Shown here piece after piece: positions 19,113 to 25,620 of a DNA stretch of 25,620 bases (its first letter is position 1; each line of letters begins with the position of its first letter). Location of the stretch: contig CACGSS010000007.1 of NCBI GenBank assembly GCA_902575725.1, positions 1-25,620 on the forward strand, in the 5' to 3' direction. A program made the translations under genes and the position numbers. Source of the DNA: an uncultured Alphaproteobacteria bacterium (lineage in GTDB: Bacteria; Pseudomonadota; Alphaproteobacteria; HIMB59). The notes beneath the pieces are model-generated. The model was not told the origin of the DNA. It worked only from the letters and a program-made list of their open reading frames with translations, and did not search any database.

Positions 19113-21176
19113 ATGGATTTAAATAAATATAGAAATATCGGAATTATGGCTCATATCGATGCAGGTAAAACTACAACCACTGAAAGGATTTTATACTATA
19201 CAGGAAAGTCTCATAAAATAGGTGAAGTTCATGATGGAGCTGCAACAATGGATTGGATGGAACAAGAGCAAGAAAGAGGTATAACAATAACTTCAGCTGC
19301 TACAACCTGCTTTTGGAATGATCACAGAATAAATATTATTGATACGCCTGGTCACGTTGATTTCACAATTGAAGTTGAGAGATCTTTAAGAGTTTTAGAC
19401 GGCGCTGTTGCATGTTTTGACGGTGTTGCAGGAGTTGAACCACAATCGGAAACAGTTTGGAGACAAGCTGATAGATATAAAGTTCCGAGGATTTGTTTTT
19501 GTAATAAAATGGATAGACTTGGTGCAGATTTTGAAATGAATGTTCAATCTATCAAAGATAGATTGGGAGCTAATCCTCTTGTTTTGCAAATGGCAATTGG
19601 AAAAGAAGCTGATTTCAAAGGAGTTGTTGACTTAGTCAATTTTAAATCAATTATTTGGAAAGACGATAGTCTTGGTGCCGAATATGATGTTACTGATATT
19701 AGCGATGATTTAATTGAGGAAGCTAAGAAAAAAAGAGAAGAGTTAATAGAAAATGCAGTTGAAGCTGATGATAAAGCACTAGAGGACTATTTAGAGGGAA
19801 AAGAAATATCTGTTGATACGTTAAAATCTTGTATAAGAAAAGGAACAATTGATTTTAAGTTTGTTCCTGTTTTGTGTGGAACTGCATTTAAAAATAAAGG
19901 TGTCCAACCATTACTCGATGCGGTTGTAGATTATTTACCTTCTCCTAAAGACATAGGTTTTGTTGAAGGAATAAAAGAAGGATCAGATGATAAATTACAA
20001 ATTCCTAATACTCCTGAAGAACCTTTTGCGGCCTTGGCGTTTAAGGTAGCAGCTGATCCTTTTGTTGGTCAAATAACTTTTTGTAGACTTTATTGTGGAA
20101 ACCTAAGTTCAGGTTCAACCATACTTAATTCATCAAAAAATCAAAAAGAAAGAATTGGAAGAATGCTTTTAATGCACTCAAACACTAGAGAAGAAATCAA
20201 AGATGCAAAGGCAGGAGATATAGTTGCTTTAGTCGGTTTGAAGAATGTCACTACTGGTGATACTTTATGTGATCCATCAAAAAAAGTTATCTTAGAAAAA
20301 ATGGAATTCCCTGATCCTGTTATTGAAGTTGCTGTTGAGCCTAAAACGAAAGCTGACTATGAAAAAATGGGACAAGCCTTGGGAAGGTTAGCACAAGAGG
20401 ATCCAAGTTTCAGAGTTACTTCAGATGAAGAGTCTGGACAGACAATTATTAAAGGTATGGGTGAACTTCATTTAGAAATTTTGGTTGATAGAATGAAAAG
20501 AGAATTCAAAGTTGAAGCAGACGTTGGAGCCCCTCAAGTTGCATATAGAGAAACAATTACTAAAGATGTTGAAGTAGATTATACGCATAAAAAACAATCT
20601 GGTGGTGCTGGCCAATTTGCAAGAGTAAAAATGAAATTCAAACCGCTAGAGAGAAATTCTGGTGTTAAATTTGTTAACACAGTAGTTGGAGGAAATATTC
20701 CAAAAGAATATATCCCTGGAGTAGAAAAAGGCATTAATTTCGCAGCTCAAAATGGAGTTATAGCTGGTTATAACGTGATAGACTTTGAAGCAGAAGTTCA
20801 CGATGGTGCATTTCATGATGTTGACTCATCTGTATTAGCTTTTGAGATAGCTTCAAGAGCCGCATTCAGGGAAGCTGTTGGAAAAGCTGGACCAAAATTA
20901 CTTGAGCCAATGATGAAAGTTGAAGTAGTTACCCCAGAAGATTACATGGGGGATATTATTGGCGATTTAAATTCAAGAAGAGGTCAAATTGAAAAAATGG
21001 AAGACAGGGGTAATGCCAAAGTTGTATCGTCTGTAGTTCCTCTTGCTAATATGTTTGGTTATGTTAATAATCTACGCTCAATGAGCCAAGGAAGAGCAAG
21101 TTATACAATGTTATTCTCACACTATGATGTGGTACCTTCAAATGTTGAAGAGGAAATTAAATCTAAACTGGCATAA
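19113..21176 (+). CDS. fusA: translation elongation factor G
   Basis: EF-G is the GTPase that drives translocation and, with RRF, ribosome recycling. From the ATG at 19113 it has 687 residues: G1 AHIDAGKT at 13-20, switch II DTPGH at 77-81 and NKMD at 131-134, then domains II-V of normal length. A GTG at 19104 would add three residues, but AGGTGG (19102-19107) is correctly placed for the ATG at 19113, and the N-terminus then matches the family. It is followed after 2 nt by rpsJ rather than tuf, the usual neighbour. Confidence 0.98.
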   Translation: MDLNKYRNIGIMAHIDAGKTTTTERILYYTGKSHKIGEVHDGAATMDWMEQEQERGITITSAATTCFWNDHRINIIDTPGHVDFTIEVERSLRVLDGAVACFDGVAGVEPQSETVWRQADRYKVPRICFCNKMDRLGADFEMNVQSIKDRLGANPLVLQMAIGKEADFKGVVDLVNFKSIIWKDDSLGAEYDVTDISDDLIEEAKKKREELIENAVEADDKALEDYLEGKEISVDTLKSCIRKGTIDFKFVPVLCGTAFKNKGVQPLLDAVVDYLPSPKDIGFVEGIKEGSDDKLQIPNTPEEPFAALAFKVAADPFVGQITFCRLYCGNLSSGSTILNSSKNQKERIGRMLLMHSNTREEIKDAKAGDIVALVGLKNVTTGDTLCDPSKKVILEKMEFPDPVIEVAVEPKTKADYEKMGQALGRLAQEDPSFRVTSDEESGQTIIKGMGELHLEILVDRMKREFKVEADVGAPQVAYRETITKDVEVDYTHKKQSGGAGQFARVKMKFKPLERNSGVKFVNTVVGGNIPKEYIPGVEKGINFAAQNGVIAGYNVIDFEAEVHDGAFHDVDSSVLAFEIASRAAFREAVGKAGPKLLEPMMKVEVVTPEDYMGDIIGDLNSRRGQIEKMEDRGNAKVVSSVVPLANMFGYVNNLRSMSQGRASYTMLFSHYDVVPSNVEEEIKSKLA

Positions 21177-21178
21177 TC

Positions 21179-21493
21179 ATGATAAATCAAAATATTAGAA
21201 TAAGATTAAAATCGTTTGATCATAATATTTTAGATAGAAGTTCAATTGATATTCTTCAGACAGCAAAAAGAACTGGTGCTAAAGTGATTGGACCAATTCC
21301 CATGCCATCTAAAATTGAAAGAGTTACAGTAAATAAATCCCCACATGTAGATAAAAAAAGTAGGGAGCAGTTTGAGTTACGAACACACATTAGGATGATG
21401 GATATCATTGAACCAACACCACAAACAGTTGATGCACTTATGAAGCTTGATTTAGCATCCGGTGTTAATGTAGATATAAAAATAAAAAAATAA
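21179..21493 (+). CDS. rpsJ: 30S ribosomal protein S10
   Basis: S10 is a 30S head protein that also acts as NusE in antitermination. The 104 residues match the family, including the [10 protein letters not shown] start, the GPIPMPSK loop and [10 protein letters not shown]. It starts 2 nt after the fusA stop, so there is neither a tuf gene nor an S10 leader (the L4 autoregulation site of E. coli). It is the first gene of the S10 cluster but appears to be transcribed as an extension of the str block. Confidence 0.97.
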   Translation: MINQNIRIRLKSFDHNILDRSSIDILQTAKRTGAKVIGPIPMPSKIERVTVNKSPHVDKKSREQFELRTHIRMMDIIEPTPQTVDALMKLDLASGVNVDIKIKK

Positions 21494-21499
21494 TTAGTT

Positions 21500-22102
21500 A
21501 TGATCATCAGCACTAAAATTGGCCAAACTTCTTTTGTTAATAAAAACGGCACTAGAGTTTCTGCAACAGTACTTGATTACAATAGCTGTACTGTTGTTGG
21601 TAACAGAACTATTGATAGAGATGGTTATCTTGCAAATATTATAGGTTTTCTTAATCCAAAAAAACTTAATAAACCTCAACTAAAAGAATTCAATAAATTA
21701 AATTTAGAGCCAAAAAAAATAATTAAGGAACAAAGAATAAATTCTGACAAGGAACTCCTAGAGGTTGGTTCTTTAATTGATCCTAAATTTAAAGTTGGTG
21801 ATAAAGTTTCAGTACAATCTAAATCAACTGGTAAAGGTTTTGCTGGCGCTATGAAGAGACACAATTTTAGTGGCATGAGAGCAACACATGGTGTTTCTAT
21901 TTCTCATAGAGCACATGGTTCAACAGGTCAAAATCAGAATCCAGGTAAGGTGTTCAAAGGAAAAAAAATGGCTGGTCATTTAGGTGATCAATTAACAACT
22001 ACTAAAAATTTAGAGGTGCTCTTAATAGATCAAGATAAAAAATTAATATTTATCAAAGGATCTGTTCCTGGAAAAAATAAATCTATAGTGAAGGTTTTTT
22101 AA
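21500..22102 (+). CDS. rplC: 50S ribosomal protein L3
   Basis: L3 nucleates 50S assembly and reaches the peptidyl-transferase centre. Of its 200 residues, the central loop is well conserved: [13 protein letters not shown] at 111-123, then [10 protein letters not shown] at 140-149 and [13 protein letters not shown] at 150-162. Gln144 corresponds to the glutamine methylated by PrmB in E. coli. The N-terminus is less typical: the usual K.GMT motif reads KIGQTSF. The gap from rpsJ is 6 nt, and rplD follows after 4 nt. Confidence 0.96.
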   Translation: MIISTKIGQTSFVNKNGTRVSATVLDYNSCTVVGNRTIDRDGYLANIIGFLNPKKLNKPQLKEFNKLNLEPKKIIKEQRINSDKELLEVGSLIDPKFKVGDKVSVQSKSTGKGFAGAMKRHNFSGMRATHGVSISHRAHGSTGQNQNPGKVFKGKKMAGHLGDQLTTTKNLEVLLIDQDKKLIFIKGSVPGKNKSIVKVF

Positions 22103-22106
22103 ATAA

Positions 22107-22673
22107 ATGTTTGAACAAATTACATTAAAAGATAAAAATATATCTGAAAAAGCTTTACATTTATCATTACAAAAAATCTATTCCCATAAACAAGGAAATA
22201 ATCACAGTCTTGATAGATCTGAAGTTGCTGGCTCAGGAAAAAAACTTTTTAAACAAAAAGGAACTGGAAATGCAAGAGCTGGTAACAAAAAAACAACTCA
22301 AAGAAGAGGTGGTGGAAAAGCTTTTGGGCCAAAATTTCATGTAGTTACTTATAAAGTTAATAAAAAAGTCAAAAAAAATGCCATAGCTTCATCAATAGTT
22401 AGTAAAAGTAATAATAAATCACTCTTTGTTTTTGACGAGGAAAAATTAGATGAAAAAAATATCTCTGATTTGCTAAAAAAAAACCCAAACAAAATGATTA
22501 TTTTTGTCCTCGGTAAGATAACCGAAAACAAATTAATTATTAAATTTCAAAACTATAAAAAAGTATACTTTCTCTTAGATAAAAATTACTCAGTCCATAC
22601 AGTGTTAAAATCAGATATGGTTTTATTTTCAAAAAAATCAACAATTTATAATTCATACATAGCTAATAATTAA
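22107..22673 (+). CDS. rplD: 50S ribosomal protein L4, short and divergent
   Basis: L4 binds 23S rRNA, lines the exit tunnel and represses the S10 operon in E. coli. Here it has 188 residues against about 200-206 in relatives, mainly because the first 10-20 residues are missing; no earlier in-frame start is available. The tunnel loop is recognisable (SGKKLFKQKGTGNARAG, 43-59; RRGGGKAFGP, 66-75), but Asn55 replaces the Arg of the common GTGRAR form, and the following region is divergent. The C-terminal half is Lys/Asn-rich and poorly conserved. A run of nine A's lies at 22475-22483. Position between rplC and rplW confirms identity. Confidence 0.93.
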   Translation: MFEQITLKDKNISEKALHLSLQKIYSHKQGNNHSLDRSEVAGSGKKLFKQKGTGNARAGNKKTTQRRGGGKAFGPKFHVVTYKVNKKVKKNAIASSIVSKSNNKSLFVFDEEKLDEKNISDLLKKNPNKMIIFVLGKITENKLIIKFQNYKKVYFLLDKNYSVHTVLKSDMVLFSKKSTIYNSYIANN

Positions 22674-22674
22674 A

Positions 22675-22956
22675 ATGGATCTTAATTTAATTAAAAAACC
22701 CGTCATTACAGAAAAATCAACAGCTAATGCTCAATTTAATAAGTATATTTTTGAAGTTCGAAACGATGCAAATAAAATTAACATAAAAAAAACAATAGAA
22801 GATTTATATAAAGTTAAAGTTCAAAAACTGAACACTTTAAATGTTAAGAGTAAACCCAAAGTATTTAAGGGTCAAAGAGGTACAAGATCAGAGCTAAAAA
22901 GAATAATAGTTACTCTTAAAGAGGGTAACACCATAGATATGAGTGGTAAGGTTTAA
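22675..22956 (+). CDS. rplW: 50S ribosomal protein L23
   Basis: L23 sits at the tunnel exit and docks trigger factor and SRP. The 93 residues match the family, with the opening [10 protein letters not shown] (7-16), the [20 protein letters not shown] region (30-49) and a basic loop [15 protein letters not shown] (62-76). It starts 1 nt after rplD. The stop is followed by one base before the rplB ATG. Confidence 0.97.
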   Translation: MDLNLIKKPVITEKSTANAQFNKYIFEVRNDANKINIKKTIEDLYKVKVQKLNTLNVKSKPKVFKGQRGTRSELKRIIVTLKEGNTIDMSGKV

Positions 22957-22957
22957 T

Positions 22958-23782
22958 ATGGGACTGATAACTTACAAACCAACAACACCTTCTTATAGAA
23001 AAACAGTTAAAATCGACAAGTCGCAATTGTTTAAGGGACGTCCAGAAAAATCTTTAATAGAAGATTTACAACCAAATTCAGGTAGAAACAATACTGGTAA
23101 GATCACAATTAGACATAGATCTGGCGGGCACAAGAAGAAATACAGACTTGTAAATTTTAAAAGAAATACATTTGATAAAATTGGTACAGTTGAGAGAATA
23201 GAATACGATCCTAATAGAAGTGCTTTTATAGCACTAATTAACTATCAAGATACAAAAGAATATATTATTGCCCCTACAGATTTAAAAATTGGCGATAAGG
23301 TTATTTCATCAGCCAAAACAGAAATATCTTCTGGTAATGCGATGAAGATTAAAAACATACCAACTGGTACCTCTATACATAACATTGAATTAAAACCAGG
23401 AGCTGGTGGTAAACTATGTAGATCAGCAGGATCCTTTGCACAGGTACTAGGAGAACAAGAAAAATATGTAATGGTTAAACTTTCATCCCGTGAAACCAGA
23501 CTAGTCCATGGTGAATGTATGGCTACGATAGGGGTAGTATCTAATCAAGACAATAAAAACAAAAAAATTGGTAAAGCTGGTATTAAAAGACATCTAGGTG
23601 TAAGACCTACTGTTAGAGGTGTTGTAATGAATCCTGTTGATCACCCACACGGCGGAGGAGAAGGAAGAACATCAGGTGGTAGACACCCTTCAACTCCATG
23701 GGGCATGAAAACAAAAGGTAAGAAGACAAGAAGAATTAAATTTACATCTAAAATGATCATATCAAGAAGGGCTAAAAAGTAA
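22958..23782 (+). CDS. rplB: 50S ribosomal protein L2
   Basis: L2 supports subunit association and the peptidyl-transferase centre. From the ATG at 22958 it has 274 residues, the normal length, beginning [12 protein letters not shown] as in relatives. A GTG at 22943 would overlap rplW by 14 nt and add residues that do not fit the family. The conserved C-terminal segment [18 protein letters not shown], containing the histidine matching E. coli His229, is intact. Its stop overlaps the rpsS start (TAATG). Confidence 0.98.
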   Translation: MGLITYKPTTPSYRKTVKIDKSQLFKGRPEKSLIEDLQPNSGRNNTGKITIRHRSGGHKKKYRLVNFKRNTFDKIGTVERIEYDPNRSAFIALINYQDTKEYIIAPTDLKIGDKVISSAKTEISSGNAMKIKNIPTGTSIHNIELKPGAGGKLCRSAGSFAQVLGEQEKYVMVKLSSRETRLVHGECMATIGVVSNQDNKNKKIGKAGIKRHLGVRPTVRGVVMNPVDHPHGGGEGRTSGGRHPSTPWGMKTKGKKTRRIKFTSKMIISRRAKK

Positions 23783-24066
23783 TGGCAAGATCTGTATGGA
23801 AAGGACCTTACTTTGATGTAACTTTATTCAAAAAAGTAAAAAAATCTAAAGAAGAAAGTTCAAAATCCCCAATTAAAACATGGTCAAGAAGATCCACTAT
23901 CATACCTGATTTTGTCGGAGTAACTATTTCCGTTTATAATGGTAAATCTTTTATACCAGTTTATGTAACTGAAGACATGGTAGGCCATAAACTTGGTGAG
24001 TTTTCGCCCACTAGGGTTTTTAAGGGTCATTCAGGGGATAAGAAAGCAGTCCAGGGTAAAAAATAA
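23782..24066 (+). CDS. rpsS: 30S ribosomal protein S19
   Basis: S19 is a 30S head protein that contacts the A-site tRNA region with S13. The 94 residues start [12 protein letters not shown], have the [14 protein letters not shown] core and end with the conserved [15 protein letters not shown]. It shares one base with the rplB stop and lies 2 nt before rplV. Confidence 0.98.
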   Translation: MARSVWKGPYFDVTLFKKVKKSKEESSKSPIKTWSRRSTIIPDFVGVTISVYNGKSFIPVYVTEDMVGHKLGEFSPTRVFKGHSGDKKAVQGKK

Positions 24067-24068
24067 TT

Positions 24069-24410
24069 ATGTCTAAAGAAGTAAAAGCAATCAATAAAAT
24101 GATAAGAACTAGCTCCCAAAAGCTTAACTTAATTGTTAAAGATATAAGAAAAAAAGATATTAATTCAGCTTTAAATATTTTGAAATTTTCAAATAAAAGA
24201 GTAAGTAAAGAAGTCCTAAAAACTTTAAATTCTGCTGTGGCGAATGCAGAAAATAATAACAATTTAGACATTGACAAACTTTTTGTAAAAGAGGCTTACG
24301 TTGGTAAAAGTTTAAGGATGAAAAGATTTAGACCAATGAGTAAGGGTAGAGCTTTTCAAATTATTAAACCCTTTTCTAGGTTAACCTTAGTTTTAGAGGA
24401 GAGATTATAA
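24069..24410 (+). CDS. rplV: 50S ribosomal protein L22
   Basis: L22 lines the exit tunnel with its long beta hairpin. The 113 residues match the family; the hairpin region with [13 protein letters not shown] (93-105), the area altered in macrolide-resistant mutants elsewhere, is of normal length. It follows rpsS after 2 nt and shares one base with the rpsC start. Confidence 0.97.
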   Translation: MSKEVKAINKMIRTSSQKLNLIVKDIRKKDINSALNILKFSNKRVSKEVLKTLNSAVANAENNNNLDIDKLFVKEAYVGKSLRMKRFRPMSKGRAFQIIKPFSRLTLVLEERL

Positions 24411-25075
24411 TGGGACAGAAAGTTAACCCAACCTCATTAAGAGTTGGTATTAATAAATATTGGCAATCAACTTGGTTTGAAAAGAAAAGTTACTCTACTT
24501 ACTTAAAAGAAGATCATAAAATTAGAAATTACATAGAAAAGAATTATTCAATAGCAGGAATAAGTTCAGTTATCATTGAAAGAGCTGCCGCAAACCTCAA
24601 AATTATAATTCACACTTCAAAACCCGGGGTTCTTATTGGTAAAAAAGGTGCAGATATTGAAAAACTTAGAAACAGACTTTCTAAATTATCTGATAAGAGC
24701 ATTTCATTAGATATAAAAGAAATTAAAAAACCTGAAACGGACGCCTCATTAGTTGCAGACTCTATAGCAAGACAACTTGAAAAGAGAGTTGCTTTTAGAA
24801 AAGCAATGAAAAAATCAGGTTTATCAGCAATTAAACTTGGTGCTAAGGGCATTAAAATTGTATGCGGTGGTAGACTAGGTGGCGCTGAAATAGCAAGATC
24901 AGAAAAGTTTTCTGAGGGAAGTGTACCTTTACATACCCTTAGAGCTGATATAGATTACGCAACTGCTCGAGCCTTAACTACTTATGGAATTATCGGAATT
25001 AAGGTTTGGCTTTATAAAGGTGAGAGTAAAAATACGTCAAATAGATCAGATGATAAAAAAGAGAAAACTAATTAA
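24410..25075 (+). CDS. rpsC: 30S ribosomal protein S3
   Basis: S3 lies at the mRNA entry tunnel. The 221 residues begin [13 protein letters not shown], carry a type II KH domain with the GxxG loop at 77-80 ([11 protein letters not shown]), and end in the conserved [12 protein letters not shown] followed by a short charged tail of about 17 residues. TAATG overlaps join it to rplV upstream and rplP downstream. Confidence 0.98.
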   Translation: MGQKVNPTSLRVGINKYWQSTWFEKKSYSTYLKEDHKIRNYIEKNYSIAGISSVIIERAAANLKIIIHTSKPGVLIGKKGADIEKLRNRLSKLSDKSISLDIKEIKKPETDASLVADSIARQLEKRVAFRKAMKKSGLSAIKLGAKGIKIVCGGRLGGAEIARSEKFSEGSVPLHTLRADIDYATARALTTYGIIGIKVWLYKGESKNTSNRSDDKKEKTN

Positions 25076-25488
25076 TGTTATTACCGAAGAATACAAAATA
25101 TAGAAAACAGCACAAAGGAAGAATACACGGCAGTGCAAAGGGTAATTATGAACTAACATTTGGTTATTACGGACTTAAATCGTTAGATGCTGAAAGAGTA
25201 ACAGCAAGGCAAATTGAGGCATCCAGAAGAGCTATCACTAGATTTTTAAAAAGAGCTGGAAGACTTTGGATTAGAGTTTTTCCAGACGTACCAGTCACAG
25301 CAAAACCTGCAGAAGTCAGAATGGGTAAAGGAAAAGGCGCAATAGATAGATGGGTTTGCAGAGTAAAACCGGGAACTATAATGTTCGAGGTCGATGGTGT
25401 TGACAAACATTTAGCAAAAAAAGCTTTTGAATTAGCATCTGCTAAATTACCTGTAAAAACAACATTCGTATCATTGGATCAATTTTAA
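25075..25488 (+). CDS. rplP: 50S ribosomal protein L16
   Basis: L16 binds near the A site of 23S rRNA. The 137 residues match the family exactly: [16 protein letters not shown] start, the [17 protein letters not shown] core and the [12 protein letters not shown] loop. In E. coli an arginine in this loop region is hydroxylated, but that residue cannot be assigned here by eye. Single-base overlaps connect it to rpsC and rpmC. Confidence 0.98.
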   Translation: MLLPKNTKYRKQHKGRIHGSAKGNYELTFGYYGLKSLDAERVTARQIEASRRAITRFLKRAGRLWIRVFPDVPVTAKPAEVRMGKGKGAIDRWVCRVKPGTIMFEVDGVDKHLAKKAFELASAKLPVKTTFVSLDQF

Positions 25489-25620
25489 TGGCTGATAAAG
25501 ATATAAATACTTTAAAAAAAGAGTTATTTAACCTTAAAATTATGAAGAAAAGTGGTCAACTCACAGATACCTCTCAATTTAAAAAAGTTAAAAAACAAAT
25601 CGCATCTCTATTAACAAAAG
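25488..25620 (+). CDS. rpmC: 50S ribosomal protein L29, 3' end beyond window
   Basis: The ATG at 25488 overlaps the rplP stop and opens a frame that continues to the window edge (44 complete codons). The translation, with KKELFNLKIMKKSGQLTD near residues 10-27, has the helical pattern of L29, which sits at the exit tunnel beside L23. The position after rplP is the standard place for rpmC. The gene is cut by the window edge, not truncated. Confidence 0.9.
   Translation, partial: MADKDINTLKKELFNLKIMKKSGQLTDTSQFKKVKKQIASLLTK

Overview
The window is an AT-rich stretch of bacterial chromosome made almost entirely of core housekeeping genes. The protein types (FdsBA formate dehydrogenase, 396-residue EF-Tu, alphaproteobacterial-style RpoB/RpoC) and the order tRNA-Tyr, tRNA-Gly, tuf, tRNA-Trp, secE, nusG, rplKAJL, rpoBC, rpsLG, fusA, S10 cluster point to an alphaproteobacterium. 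Low G+C, gaps of a few bases, repeated 1-nt stop/start overlaps and Lys/Asn-rich proteins suggest a streamlined, probably free-living marine lineage (SAR11-like or similar). That placement is inference, not something proved here.

Region 1 (1-3977, + strand): the end of an NAD-dependent formate dehydrogenase operon, with a 5'-truncated fdsB (flavin/NAD subunit) overlapping fdsA (molybdenum subunit with cysteine at the active site). The accessory genes fdsC/fdhD and fdsD do not follow fdsA; a convergent unknown gene does.

Region 2 (3970-5421, - strand): an unrecognised coiled-coil/membrane protein, a tRNA-Thr(TGT) with two stem mismatches followed by a terminator-like inverted repeat, and an RlmB/TrmH-like rRNA 2'-O-methyltransferase.

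Region 3 (5456-25620, + strand): a continuous ~20 kb translation and transcription cluster. It starts at a probable promoter before tRNA-Tyr(GTA) and runs through tRNA-Gly(TCC), tuf, tRNA-Trp(CCA), secE, nusG, rplK, rplA, rplJ, rplL, rpoB, rpoC, rpsL, rpsG, fusA, rpsJ, rplC, rplD, rplW, rplB, rpsS, rplV, rpsC, rplP and the start of rpmC. Apart from the 104-nt spacer between tRNA-Tyr and tRNA-Gly, no gap exceeds about 55 nt. The usual tuf between fusA and rpsJ is absent, so the only tuf seen is the tRNA-linked copy. There is no room for the intergenic autoregulatory leaders known in E. coli before rplK, rplJ, rpoB or rpsJ.

I see no mobile element, CRISPR array, phage gene, toxin or defence gene, and nothing that looks like a new multi-gene system. 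The observations most worth checking are a changed second zinc site in RpoC (one Cys replaced by Ser, two extra Cys nearby), a GC-rich hairpin that would trap the 5' end of tRNA-Gly, the tRNA-Thr mismatches, the missing second tuf, and the unknown membrane protein at 3970-4506.
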